A stretch of DNA of 64,000 nt, from assembly GCA_019637555.1 (NCBI GenBank), contig JAHBVK010000019.1:1-64000 (forward strand), in the 5' to 3' direction. The translations under genes were made by a program, and so were the position numbers. Each line of letters starts with the position of its first letter. Positions within the stretch are counted from its first letter, which is position 1. The DNA comes from Anaerolineae bacterium. GTDB lineage: Bacteria; Chloroflexota; Anaerolineae; Aggregatilineales; UBA2796. The notes under the pieces are model-generated. The model was not told the origin of the DNA. It was given only the letters and a program-made list of their open reading frames with translations, and did no database searches. Shown here in pieces: positions 53,415 to 62,223 of the stretch.

Positions 53415-54968
53415 TCACTCATTTTCCTCTTGAGGCGGCAACCCACCTGCCCGCACAATGAATAAGCGCACGGTGTAGCGATCTGAGGGGCGGCTGAAGC
53501 TGGCGATCTCCTGTCGTCCGTCAAAGTTGCGGATGTCCACCGTCGGTGGCTGCTTATCCTCAGTCAAGATGTAGATCTCGCCTTCCTGTTGAATACGATC
53601 CTTGATGTCTGCCACCAGTTCAGGATTGCGCCCACTCCAATCCATGCCCGGACACAACATCGTGACGGGCGTTTCAAATTTCAGATATAAGCGTGCGGCA
53701 TTGCAGTTTACCGCCGTGCCAATCAGTGTGACTGGCTGATCTAGATGCTCGTTGATGTAGTCAGCCGCATCACGAATCCCATAACCGGAAGGAATCCACT
53801 CGATGTACTCGCGGCGATCTCCGGCAGGCAGCGGCAGTTGATCAGGAGCGCGGTAAGCGGTGACGATGAAAGGCACACCGATCCCCAACGACCACAGAAC
53901 TACCAGCACCGCAGCAAGGATCGAACCCGACAGCGACTGTGCCGTTGTGAAGTTAGGAGCAGCAGATCGCCGCAATAGCCTGTCAACGCCTTTGCCCAGT
54001 TGGAACACGCCAAAGGCGATAATGATCAGGATAAAGGGTGCAAGTGGACTGAGATAACGCAGCCACAGCGATTGTGCGGTAGCGACGATAGCGGCGAACG
54101 GGATGGCAATCCACGCAAGGATCAGCAGTGTGCGAAGAGGCATCGACAGCAACGCAATCAGGACAGCAGCGGCAGCAAGGCTCAGGAACGGCGCACCGAA
54201 GTAAGTGACTTCGGCATTGAGCGAATTGGTCAGATTGCGTTCCAGCCGTGCCGGAAGGGTATTGGTGTCGGTAGAAGTCAATCCTGTGCTTTGTCCAGTA
54301 GGATCGATATCCTCGGCGGTCAGATAAGCAGCCATCGGTGCCAGCAATGCACCGGCGATCAGATAACAAATCACGATCTGACGCAGCCGCAATTTCCAAG
54401 ACAGCTTGCCGACAAGGAACGCTACCGCGATGGGGATCGGTAGATAAACAATGCCCGTGAATTTCGCGGTGACCGTGAGCACCAGCGCCACACCACACAG
54501 AATCGGCAAGACTACGCTGCTACCCCGCAACATCCGAATCGCTAGCCACAGCGCCAGCAGAGCCGTCGCGCTCATGGTCGTATCCACTAACGCCATGCGC
54601 TCGAAGAAAAAAAGTTGTGGACAAACGATCCACAATCCCATCACCAGTAAGCCAGCCTGCCGCGAATGGAGATCGCGCCCGATGGCGTAAGCGGCGGCAA
54701 TACCGATCATGCCTAGCAGTGCGACGACTATCCGCCCGATGTACGGCGCAACAGAATAGGGGTTCATCAGCGAGGCGATGTAAGGCGCTAATGCCTTGCC
54801 TGTTTGCAGCAGAAAAAACGGTTTACCTTCCCAGACCCACTGCGCACGGGTTAGATGTGAGGACTCGTCTAAAAACAGCGGCAGCAGCAGTATCTCGTGC
54901 GCCCGTGACCACAGGAATACGAGCAGCAGCACGACAATCAGCGCCAAGGGGCGTCGGGAAGTGGGCAT
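53415..54968 (-). CDS. Glycosyltransferase family 39 / ArnT-like membrane protein
   Basis: 517 residues with about 11-12 membrane helices. The first outside loop has the acidic LFLDESSHLTRAQW expected for GT-C enzymes that use polyprenyl-phosphate sugars, with IGRIVVALLGMIGIAAAYAIG next. A soluble C-terminal part of about 120 residues (RREYIEWIPSGYGIRDAADY) ends the protein. It probably transfers a sugar to a protein or lipid at the outer face of the membrane. A flippase-like gene lies 94 bases upstream on the same strand. Confidence 0.88.
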   Translation of the reverse strand: MPTSRRPLALIVVLLLVFLWSRAHEILLLPLFLDESSHLTRAQWVWEGKPFFLLQTGKALAPYIASLMNPYSVAPYIGRIVVALLGMIGIAAAYAIGRDLHSRQAGLLVMGLWIVCPQLFFFERMALVDTTMSATALLALWLAIRMLRGSSVVLPILCGVALVLTVTAKFTGIVYLPIPIAVAFLVGKLSWKLRLRQIVICYLIAGALLAPMAAYLTAEDIDPTGQSTGLTSTDTNTLPARLERNLTNSLNAEVTYFGAPFLSLAAAAVLIALLSMPLRTLLILAWIAIPFAAIVATAQSLWLRYLSPLAPFILIIIAFGVFQLGKGVDRLLRRSAAPNFTTAQSLSGSILAAVLVVLWSLGIGVPFIVTAYRAPDQLPLPAGDRREYIEWIPSGYGIRDAADYINEHLDQPVTLIGTAVNCNAARLYLKFETPVTMLCPGMDWSGRNPELVADIKDRIQQEGEIYILTEDKQPPTVDIRNFDGRQEIASFSRPSDRYTVRLFIVRAGGLPPQEENE

Positions 54969-55062
54969 AAAGGCTAGATTTAATGATGAACTGAGTAACG
55001 GGTGTGGAGGAAAAGTGCAGCCATGTCACACGTTACCTGCGATTAATGACCTAAGCATACCG

Positions 55063-56004
55063 TCAGTGGCGCGTACTTCGCCACAGGAATGCCAGCCCGC
55101 CGATCAACGCCAGCAGCGTGACGATCAGGCGCACCAGCACGGCGATCCCTAGCGCGGCTTCGGTTGCTACGCCGAGCAAGCCGAGAAAGTAGACGTAGCT
55201 ACCCTCGCGGATGCCCAGACCATTGAGCGAGAGGGGTATCACGTCGATGGCGGTGACGATGGCGAACACCGCCGCGAATGCACCAAAAGCGACATGCTGA
55301 TCAAAAGCCAGCAATAGCGCGTAAACTGACATCAGCGTGGTGATCAGCGTGACGACGGACTGCGCCATTACGGTGACGAACAAGCGCCACTCGTGGCGAT
55401 AAGCACGAAACTCAGCATGCAAGCGCAGCATCTTATCCCACACGGAGCGCAAGCGAGTCGGAAAAATCCGAGTGAGCCTTGTTAACAGATTTGCCGCCGC
55501 ATCCGACCACAATACCGCGATCCCCACCAGCGATCCGATGAACAAGCCATGCGCCAGCAGCACGATGCTAGTCGGAATACCCGGGACGAATATCGCGCCC
55601 AAACTACCCGCCGCGAACAAACTGAGCATCCCGCTGCCGCGCTCAATCACCACGCCAATCACTGAGGCGGCGCGCTGACCCGTATCGCGGGCGGTCTCGT
55701 AAGCGCGGACGACATCACCGCCCATGCCTGATGGCAGAAAGTTATTGAAAAACACACTGATAAAGTAGCTGCTGACCAGATAACTAGCGGAGAGGGGGAT
55801 ACCGCGCCAGCGCATCACCGCACCCCAGCGCCACGCTTTAGAGATCACGCTGGCGGCAGAGAACAGCGCTGCCACCACGACCAACGGCACGTTGACTCCA
55901 GCTAACGTTGACCAGAATTCCGGCGTCAACAGGATGGGCAACAGTGCGACGATCAGTGCCAGACCAAGCGCTAATCTCAGCCAGCGCCAGACACGAGTAG
56001 ACAT
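55063..56004 (-). CDS. Lysylphosphatidylglycerol synthase TM-region/UPF0104 (flippase-like) protein
   Basis: 313 residues with seven to eight membrane helices. The pattern ISKAWRWGAVMRWRGIPLSA, FFNNFLPSGMGGDVVRAYE and LSLNGLGIREGSYVYF is typical of the AglD/YbhN/LPG synthase membrane domain without the catalytic lysyltransferase part. Members are linked to lipid-linked sugar or dolichol-phosphate processes. With the downstream GT39 gene it may serve glycan export. Confidence 0.9.
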   Translation of the reverse strand: MSTRVWRWLRLALGLALIVALLPILLTPEFWSTLAGVNVPLVVVAALFSAASVISKAWRWGAVMRWRGIPLSASYLVSSYFISVFFNNFLPSGMGGDVVRAYETARDTGQRAASVIGVVIERGSGMLSLFAAGSLGAIFVPGIPTSIVLLAHGLFIGSLVGIAVLWSDAAANLLTRLTRIFPTRLRSVWDKMLRLHAEFRAYRHEWRLFVTVMAQSVVTLITTLMSVYALLLAFDQHVAFGAFAAVFAIVTAIDVIPLSLNGLGIREGSYVYFLGLLGVATEAALGIAVLVRLIVTLLALIGGLAFLWRSTRH

Positions 56005-56217
56005 AGCTAATCCAGTGTTAAACTCAGCCTAAGGTGATAACAGACATCACTTGGATGCAGCCAGATTGTACCGTTGGAAATATGCGCATGGGGTTAAGCA
56101 CATAATCCGTAAAGGACAGAAGATTCACTCCGTGCGGCTGACGTTTTCCCTTCGTCATCCCCGCTGCCGTTGGGAAGAAGCCTATCGCGTGGTACGATTC
56201 CGCGCCGATAGCAAAAG

Positions 56218-57117
56218 ATGCGAACTACCATGAAACCTAACCTGAGAAAATCCCTCTTTGCGCTCGTATTGGTCATCGTCGCGCTGACCACCTTCGGACT
56301 GAGCTATACCGCTTCGGCGCAAAGCCAGATCGTGATCGAAAAGCAGTTCGACTGGATCGAACAGGGCAGCGTGGGCATTATCAAAGTGACCGGACCGAAG
56401 CTGGCGGGTGGCGTAGCAGTGGTCTTTGATCGCCAATATCCCTTTTTCGCCACCTCTCAAGGATTCGCCAGCTTGATTAGTGTCGATTTTCGCCAGAAGA
56501 TCAACGATTATCCGATCAAGGTGACGCTCTACGAGACGGACGGCAGCAAGATCGATTGGGAAGATACGATCAAGGTAACTTCCGGCGGCTTCATCGCGGA
56601 ATCGGATTTTGTGCTTCCCAACAACAAGGTTAATCTGCTCAATCCTGTGATTCAGACCAACGAAGACGCCCGCATCCTCTCCGTGTTCAGCGTGGTAACG
56701 CCAGAACGCTACTGGGATGGTTTATTCACCTATCCATTGAATGGACGCCTCGGATCACCGTTCGGCAGCGTGCGCACTTTCAATGGCGGTGAGGCGCGGC
56801 GGCATACAGGCGTCGATCTCAGCGCGGCGGCAGGCACACCGGTCTACGCCTCGGCGAATGGTCGCATCGTGTTCGCCCGCCCGTTGGACATTCACGGCAA
56901 TCATGTGATCATCGATCACGGTTGGGGCGTGTTCAGCTCCTACTCGCATCTGTCGGTGCTTTACGTCGTACCCGGTCAGATGGTGATGCAGGGTGATGTC
57001 ATTGGCTTGAGTGGCACTACCGGACGCAGCACCGGACCACATCTGCACTGGGAGATCGGTGTCAACGGCAATTGGGTCGATCCGGTTAAGTTCGCCCGAG
57101 TAAAGCTGCCAAATTAA
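56218..57117 (+). CDS. Exported M23-family metallopeptidase
   Basis: 299 residues (a second start at ATG 56230 is possible). A signal peptide (FALVLVIVALTTFGLSYTASAQ, in parts) precedes a beta domain (about 30-170) and an LytM/M23 domain: LGSPFGSVRTFNGG, zinc motif RRHTGVDLSA (H-x3-D), GNHVIIDHGWG and the second zinc His in GPHLHWEIGVNG. All metal ligands are present, so it should cleave peptidoglycan cross-bridges or similar peptides outside the membrane. Confidence 0.95.
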   Translation: MRTTMKPNLRKSLFALVLVIVALTTFGLSYTASAQSQIVIEKQFDWIEQGSVGIIKVTGPKLAGGVAVVFDRQYPFFATSQGFASLISVDFRQKINDYPIKVTLYETDGSKIDWEDTIKVTSGGFIAESDFVLPNNKVNLLNPVIQTNEDARILSVFSVVTPERYWDGLFTYPLNGRLGSPFGSVRTFNGGEARRHTGVDLSAAAGTPVYASANGRIVFARPLDIHGNHVIIDHGWGVFSSYSHLSVLYVVPGQMVMQGDVIGLSGTTGRSTGPHLHWEIGVNGNWVDPVKFARVKLPN

Positions 57118-57201
57118 CTGCCAGAGCATTGTGAAGTTTGAAAGTTAACTAGTTGCAAGTTAAAAAAGCAGTAGTCTGGCGTAGATGCTTTCTGGAACGT
57201 G

Positions 57202-57711
57202 ATGAGCATGTCCTTGCAACTGATCCCTGCTGATCTTGAACAACATCGAGAATTGCTGCGTAACCTCTGGGATTTCTATCTCTACGAGTACAGCCGCTTC
57301 ACCCGCTATCGCGTTAGCAGTGAGGGTCGATTTCCTGATCCGGATGTTGGCTATACCTTCTTTCGCCAGCCATTCCGGCACAGTATCTTGCTGATCGTCG
57401 ATCAAGAGATCGCCGGATTTGCTATCGTAGATGTCAACATCGATAGCCATTTCACCGGCGCATCCAACGTGATCTATATGGCGGAATTCTTCGTCCTTGC
57501 GGGCTTTCAGGGCTTAGGCATCGGAGAGCAAGCGGCGACGCGGCTGTTCGATCAGTTTCGCGGTAGTTGGGAAGTTTACGAAATGCGCGACAACACCAAT
57601 GCACAGCACTTCTGGCGCAAAGTGATCGGGCGTTACATGAACGGCAGCTACACCGAGACGGCTTACCCTGAATATGAAGGCATCGTGCAGTGTTTCGACA
57701 ACGCGCGATAA
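57202..57711 (+). CDS. GNAT-family acetyltransferase
   Basis: About 169 residues; the exact start among GTG 57199, ATG 57202 and ATG 57208 is unclear because no good ribosome site is seen. The order LRNLWDFYLYEYSRF, FAIVDVNID, AEFFVLAGFQGLGIGEQAATRLF (acetyl-CoA loop FQGLGIG) and NAQHFWRKVIGRY matches predicted acetyltransferases. Substrate unknown. An antisense open frame (57160-57450) is a shadow. Confidence 0.87.
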   Translation: MSMSLQLIPADLEQHRELLRNLWDFYLYEYSRFTRYRVSSEGRFPDPDVGYTFFRQPFRHSILLIVDQEIAGFAIVDVNIDSHFTGASNVIYMAEFFVLAGFQGLGIGEQAATRLFDQFRGSWEVYEMRDNTNAQHFWRKVIGRYMNGSYTETAYPEYEGIVQCFDNAR

Positions 57712-57753
57712 TCTGCACAACAACGATCATCGCATAGCACTATTGCCTATCGC

Positions 57754-57783
57754 TTGACGCGCCTTGTACGCCAGTGCTATAGT
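57754..57783 (+). promoter_or_regulatory. Promoter of an unassigned RNA
   Basis: TTGACG (57754-57759) and TATAGT (57778-57783) with 18 bases between. Transcription would start near 57790 and run to the terminator at 58059 without a convincing coding frame. Confidence 0.7.
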
Positions 57784-57789
57784 TGCCGC

Positions 57790-58059
57790 GTCTGTTAACG
57801 TCGGCTAGTGGTAAAGGTCCGAATGGACGACTCGCCTAGTTCCCAACGGTGTCCCGCCCTCGTGATCCTGATCGTCGGGGGAAAGGCGCACCCGCACAGC
57901 TCGGAGGGAGCAGCGGCATTGCCTCTGAAGTGATGTAACTTGTCAATCGGTTCGGCTCATACCCCTCTGCTGGTGCTGATGCCCTGAGCCACTTGTACTG
58001 CTGACCAGTTACCTCGACTTATCTCCACCCCTCCGATCTCCATGTGCGGAGGGCGTTTT
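57790..58059 (+). ncRNA. Candidate structured RNA, about 270 nt, unassigned
   Basis: This stretch has its own promoter and terminator and no convincing open frame. The ends pair at long range: GTCGG, GGTAA and GGTC (57805-57832) with GACC, TTACC and TCGAC (57999-58019). Near the middle, stems GGCG/TGCC and CCGC/GCGG (57885-57923) enclose CAGCTCGGAGGGAGCAGC, which recalls the tip of signal recognition particle RNA (a CAG strand, a GGAG-type loop and AGCAGC), but the inner stem is shorter than normal. A second hairpin is GGCTCA/TGAGCC (near 57953-57992). It could be a divergent SRP RNA, an unknown sRNA, or a leader controlling the permease gene 95 bases downstream. Confidence 0.55.
58029..58059 (+). 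terminator. Terminator of the unassigned RNA
   Basis: CCCTCCG (58029-58035) pairs with CGGAGGG (58047-58053), loop 11 nt, followed by CGTTTT. It stands 95 bases before the ABC permease gene. Confidence 0.85.
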
Positions 58060-58153
58060 CCTGAGCAGCTAAACCCCGACCTTGCGGATAGAACGTCAAA
58101 ACGAGCGCGGGAATCCCGATCAGAAATAAGCTCTGAAAGGCGGCTGGTTGCAT

Positions 58154-59878
58154 ATGGGCATCCTGCAACGCAAAACGCTCGGCTCGGCTCAACCTATTGG
58201 GCGCTTCCTGAGGCGCGGCGACGTCTTGATCGTCCTCGCCATCATCGTATTGCTCTACGCTGGTATTCGCTTGGCGGCACCTGCCTCTGTTGTCGGTCCA
58301 GAGGTCGATTTGCACGCTTCCTCGCTGCCGTGGTATGCGCTGCTTTCTATCGGACGGATGACGGCATCGTATCTACTGTCGCTGACATTCGCGCTGGTGT
58401 TCGGTTATCTGGCTGCTAGCTCACGTACTGCCGAGCGCGTCTTGATGCCGATTCTAGATGTGCTGCAGTCCGTTCCGCTGCTCTCCTTTCTGCCCGTCGT
58501 GTTCGTTGTTTTGACCACGCTATTGCCGCAGCGCATCGGACTGGAAGTCTCCGCCTTCGTGTTGATCTTCACCAGTCAAGCGTGGAACATCGCCTACAGC
58601 TTCCACCAGTCCTTACGCACCGCCCCCCGCGATCTACAAGAAGCCTCACTCAACTACCGCATGAACTGGTGGTATCGGCTGCGTTATCTGCAACTACCCT
58701 TCGGCGTGCGCGGTTTGGTCTGGAACAGCGTGGTCTCGTGGGCAAATGGCTGGTTCTTCCTGATGGCGGCAGAAACGTTCCGCGTTGGTGGGCGCGACTT
58801 CCGCCTGCTCGGACTTGGTTCCTATTTGCAGCGGGCGGTGGAATTAGGCGATGGCACAGCGATCTTGCTGGGTTTCGTCACGTTGATCCTCGTGATCATC
58901 ATGCTTGATCAATTTGTCTGGCAGCCGCTGATCGCATGGTCGGAGCGCTTCCGCACTGATTTGATCGAGAGCGAGGAACCGCCGAGATCATGGTTCTACG
59001 AGATCATGAGTCGTTCTTTTCTGGTACACGGACTAAACAGCGTCATCCTTAATCCTCTCAGCGAATTTCTGGATCGTCGTTTCGGGAAGGCGATCAAAGC
59101 TGGTGAACAGGCAGCAACAGGAAAAATTACGCTCTGGTCAGTACTGCGGACGATCCTGATGCTAGCCATCGTTCTGGCAATCCTTTTTGGCGCGATACAA
59201 GTGGTCGGGCAAATGATCGCGCTGCCGGGCGAACAGTGGGCGCGTATTCTTGGCGGCGTGGTGGCATCGACGGGCAGAGTGGTGATCGCTTCGATACTCG
59301 GCTTACTGTGGACAGTTCCCGTCGGCGTCTGGATCGGCACCAATCCGCGATTATCCGCGATTTTGCAGCCGCTGGTGCAAAGCATCGCCGCTGTGCCTGC
59401 GACAGCGTTTTTCCCCGTGTTGGTCGGAGCATTGGTGGCGTTACCGTTCGGATTGGATGGCGCGGCGATCTTGCTGATGATGTTGGGCACGCAGTGGTAT
59501 CTGCTGTTCAACGTGATCGCTGGCGCTTCTTCGCTGCCACAAGAACTAAAAGATGCCGCCCGTCTGTACAAGATCGATGGTTGGTCACGCTGGCGCACAC
59601 TGATTCTGCCTGTCCTGCTCCCCTACATCATCACCGGACTGAATATCGTCGGCGGCGGTGCCTGGAACGCCAGTATCGTGGCAGAGTACACCGAGTTCAA
59701 GAATCAAGTGTACAGCGTACCCGGTCTTGGCTCGATCATCGCGGACTCGACAGCAAAAGGTGATTACAACATGCTGCTCGCCGCTACGCTGACCATGATC
59801 GTTACCGTGATCACCGTCAACACCTTATTGTGGCAGCGGCTGCATCACTGGGCAGAAGAACGTTTCCGTCTAGATTAG
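58154..59878 (+). CDS. Double ABC transporter permease, NitT/TauT (SsuC) type
   Basis: 574 residues from ATG 58154 with about 12 membrane helices. Two binding-protein-dependent permease domains are fused in tandem, each with an EAA-type loop: EASLNYRMNWWYRLRYLQLP (first half) and DAARLYKIDGWSRWRTLILP (second half). Such fused permeases occur with nitrate, sulfonate or hydrocarbon importers and usually lie beside an ATPase gene; none is here. The preceding structured RNA ends in a terminator, so the gene may be expressed by read-through or its own weak promoter. Confidence 0.92.
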   Translation: MGILQRKTLGSAQPIGRFLRRGDVLIVLAIIVLLYAGIRLAAPASVVGPEVDLHASSLPWYALLSIGRMTASYLLSLTFALVFGYLAASSRTAERVLMPILDVLQSVPLLSFLPVVFVVLTTLLPQRIGLEVSAFVLIFTSQAWNIAYSFHQSLRTAPRDLQEASLNYRMNWWYRLRYLQLPFGVRGLVWNSVVSWANGWFFLMAAETFRVGGRDFRLLGLGSYLQRAVELGDGTAILLGFVTLILVIIMLDQFVWQPLIAWSERFRTDLIESEEPPRSWFYEIMSRSFLVHGLNSVILNPLSEFLDRRFGKAIKAGEQAATGKITLWSVLRTILMLAIVLAILFGAIQVVGQMIALPGEQWARILGGVVASTGRVVIASILGLLWTVPVGVWIGTNPRLSAILQPLVQSIAAVPATAFFPVLVGALVALPFGLDGAAILLMMLGTQWYLLFNVIAGASSLPQELKDAARLYKIDGWSRWRTLILPVLLPYIITGLNIVGGGAWNASIVAEYTEFKNQVYSVPGLGSIIADSTAKGDYNMLLAATLTMIVTVITVNTLLWQRLHHWAEERFRLD

Positions 59879-60006
59879 CGCCAGCGAAGTTTCATATCCC
59901 CGGCTACCCATGAGCACTGAGCTAACGGCTGTGCTTGCTTAAAGGCGCTTTAGAAAAGGCTAATTCCAGCGGGCTTGAAGGCTTAGTTATGCTATTCTTC
60001 CGGTAA

Positions 60007-60018
60007 GCCTAATTAGGC
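60007..60018. repeat. 12-bp perfect palindrome before the dienelactone hydrolase gene
   Basis: GCCTAATTAGGC lies in the 263-base gap before the exported hydrolase gene, in which I see no gene. It may be a repressor site; no clear -35/-10 pair could be placed next to it. Confidence 0.4.
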
Positions 60019-60141
60019 AAGGAGGATTGATCGGATAAACTGCCTTTACCCGACCATCGCCGTCCCGCTGCTCTCCCCACCAATTATCGTTTCCTTGTTC
60101 CCGCGTATTGTGAGTTCTGTGTATTGAAAGGAATAGCGTTC

Positions 60142-60891
60142 ATGAAAGCGAAATTTGTCTTTATCGTCTTACTGTTATTAAGCGTAGCAGCCATGCCTGT
60201 GGTGGTATCGGCACAAGATGGTGATCCCGCAGGTGATGTTGATGTAACTAGCGACGGCAAGGCTTACAAATCGTACCTAGCGGTACCCGAAGGCGACGGA
60301 CCATTCCCCGCGATCATCCTGATCCACTCGTTCCGGGGATTGGAAGAAGGCTACCGCACCATGACCGATAATCTGGCGAAGGAAGGCTTCGTGGTGCTGG
60401 CAGTCGGCTGGCAAACATTCGGTCAGGAGTTGGCGGATGATGTCATGATGCAGCTTCTCAACGACAGCGTGACCTATCTGACTGCCCGCAGCGATGTGGA
60501 TGCCGAGCGCCTCGGTTTGACTGGATTCTGCGCTGGTGGACGCTACACCATGCTGATGCTGCCGCAGATGAAGATGTTCAAGGCAGGCGTAGCGTGGTAC
60601 GGCTTCCCCAACAATGGAACGCCCCCTCCAGCCAGCTTCATCGACCAGCTTGATGCACCGATGCTGATCATTCACGGCACGGAAGATCAACCGAGTCCAA
60701 TCGCCAGCATCTACGAGTACGCCACCAAGTTGCAGTCAGCGGGCAAAACCTTTGAACTCAAGGTTTACTCCGGCGAACCGCACGGTTTCATGATCCAGAA
60801 CGGACAGCTTCGTACCGATGACGTAGGCACGGACGCCTTCAACGAAATGGCGGAGTTCTTCTCCCGCAAACTTGCACCAGCAGCGAGCTAG
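60142..60891 (+). CDS. Exported dienelactone hydrolase-family protein
   Basis: 249 residues from ATG 60142 with AAAGGA upstream; a TTG at 60124 precedes that site. A signal peptide (FVFIVLLLLSVAAMPVVVSAQ in parts) precedes the hydrolase: LIHSFRGLEEG, nucleophile Cys in GFCAGGRYTM, Asp in HGTEDQPSP and His in GEPHGFM, a complete Cys-Asp-His triad. Classical DLH enzymes are cytoplasmic; an exported form suggests an outside ester or lactone substrate. Confidence 0.9.
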   Translation: MKAKFVFIVLLLLSVAAMPVVVSAQDGDPAGDVDVTSDGKAYKSYLAVPEGDGPFPAIILIHSFRGLEEGYRTMTDNLAKEGFVVLAVGWQTFGQELADDVMMQLLNDSVTYLTARSDVDAERLGLTGFCAGGRYTMLMLPQMKMFKAGVAWYGFPNNGTPPPASFIDQLDAPMLIIHGTEDQPSPIASIYEYATKLQSAGKTFELKVYSGEPHGFMIQNGQLRTDDVGTDAFNEMAEFFSRKLAPAAS

Positions 60892-60919
60892 GCGCAATAC
60901 GAATTACTGTTAGCAACGC

Positions 60920-60944
60920 GAAGGCGGCTCATTGAGCCGCCTTC
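60920..60944. terminator. Bidirectional hairpin between convergent genes
   Basis: GAAGGCGGCTC (60920-60930) pairs perfectly with GAGCCGCCTTC (60934-60944). There is no T run on either side. It separates the hydrolase gene from the convergent small gene. Confidence 0.75.
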
Positions 60945-60989
60945 ATAATGTCGCTAAAGTCTGAACAGTCGTCGCGCCAGATGTTGCGG

Positions 60990-61334
60990 TTAAATCTCCA
61001 GCTTCGGTTGTTGAGCCGCCTGCTGCGTTTCCCACGCCTCTCTGGTGACCATATCGCCGCCTGAGATCTCCGAATCCTTCAGCTTGCGAGACTTGTCGTA
61101 AGTTAGCTCAACCTCAATCGGATCGTAGCCGCGCGTGCCGTGCAGCAGCTTACGCACAAAGTAACTGTTACCATCATCGCTGGCTGAGAGATCGTTGTTG
61201 GGATTGACGCGCAGACGGATGATCTCGCCCGTCTTTTTCGATTTGATGTAGTAGTACAGCCCGATGTCCGATCCTGACATGGCACCGCCGCCACCGCCGA
61301 ACAGCATCTGACTGATTCGTTTGAAGAAGCCCAT
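60990..61334 (-). CDS. Small conserved hypothetical protein
   Basis: 114 residues. A short N-terminal amphipathic helix and glycine run (FFKRISQMLFGGGGG) precede a beta domain (YYYIKSKKTGEIIRLRVNPNN, YFVRKLLHGTRG, VELTYDKSRKL). No cysteine motif or membrane helix. Only 47 bases separate it from tmk upstream, so they probably share a transcript. Function unknown. Confidence 0.75.
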   Translation of the reverse strand: MGFFKRISQMLFGGGGGAMSGSDIGLYYYIKSKKTGEIIRLRVNPNNDLSASDDGNSYFVRKLLHGTRGYDPIEVELTYDKSRKLKDSEISGGDMVTREAWETQQAAQQPKLEI

Positions 61335-61381
61335 TTTTTCTACTCGTTTTAACTATCGAACCGCTGCCGAGAATACCATTT

Positions 61382-62008
61382 TTAGGGCTGCGATTGCAAC
61401 GGAAACACTTGCCGCAGCACATCGATCACAGCCGCAAGCACCTGAGGGATCGTGCCATCGGCGTTTGCTTCTACAATGCGCTCACCGCGATTGCGCAAGA
61501 ACTCGATAGCGGTATCGTACTTGGCGCGCTTTTCGTGCAAGTTCTCCTCGAATAGTTCGCGACTTTGCCCCCGATTGCCAATACGTTGATAGCATACTTC
61601 GTCACTGGCATTGAGAAAAATCGTCAGATCGGGCGGGCGCGATCCACCGTTGATTTGCCACACATAATCCAGCGGAGTCGTTTTGGTCGTCTGATAAACC
61701 AGCGACGAGAGATAATAGCGATCACAAATGACGATACTGCCATCACGCGCCAAGAATGGCTCGACATCTTTATTCAAATGATCGGCGCGATTGGTAGCAA
61801 ATGCCAGCGCCAGCGTCCGCGCCGAGATCGTCATTTCTTTCCGCAGCACCGCACGGATCAACTCACCGCTGAACGATTCGTCGTGCGGCTCATAGGTTAG
61901 CAACACTTTCTCCGCGCCGATTTGCGCCTTGAGATGTGCCGCCAGATCCCGCGCGATTACCGTCTTGCCTGAACCATCTAACCCCTCAATGACGAGGAAA
62001 AAGCCCAT
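61382..62008 (-). CDS. tmk: Thymidylate kinase
   Basis: Tmk phosphorylates dTMP to dTDP. The 208-residue protein has the P-loop GLDGSGKT (9-16), the DR(Y/H) motif in CDRYYLSSLVYQ, and the lid region YQRIGNRGQSRELFEE. The P-loop form with Lys but no Arg after the Asp and an Arg-containing lid fits class II enzymes. It is divergent from the DUF4388 gene. Confidence 0.96.
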   Translation of the reverse strand: MGFFLVIEGLDGSGKTVIARDLAAHLKAQIGAEKVLLTYEPHDESFSGELIRAVLRKEMTISARTLALAFATNRADHLNKDVEPFLARDGSIVICDRYYLSSLVYQTTKTTPLDYVWQINGGSRPPDLTIFLNASDEVCYQRIGNRGQSRELFEENLHEKRAKYDTAIEFLRNRGERIVEANADGTIPQVLAAVIDVLRQVFPLQSQP

Positions 62009-62107
62009 GAATCACTCCCCGATTGTCAACTATGCTGTCGATTCTACCTTTCCCGCATAACTCATAACAGATCAGTTTCAGTCGCGTCACACGCTTATCC
62101 AGTCTGG

Positions 62108-62136
62108 TTGACTTGCCTATAGCCGCGCTGTATAAT
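62108..62136 (+). promoter_or_regulatory. Strong sigma70 promoter of the DUF4388-GTPase operon
   Basis: TTGACT (62108-62113) and TATAAT (62131-62136) with 17 bases between. The leader is about 80 nt. Confidence 0.88.
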
Positions 62137-62223
62137 CCCGCCTGATTCCACTATGCGTTTATGCTTAATCAATGATCTGTCAGCGTATGGGGTCATTTTA
62201 GCAGTGAGCCTAGAGGCGGGATA

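Noticed and set aside
56051-56233. Small 60-codon frame before the M23 peptidase
   Set aside because: It overlaps the peptidase start, has no ribosome site and shows a composition unlike the neighbouring proteins.
57790-58059. Guanidine-I, cobalamin, TPP or SAM riboswitch for the permease gene
   Set aside because: The conserved core sequences of these riboswitches, as far as I know them, are not present; an SRP-like or unknown RNA fits better.
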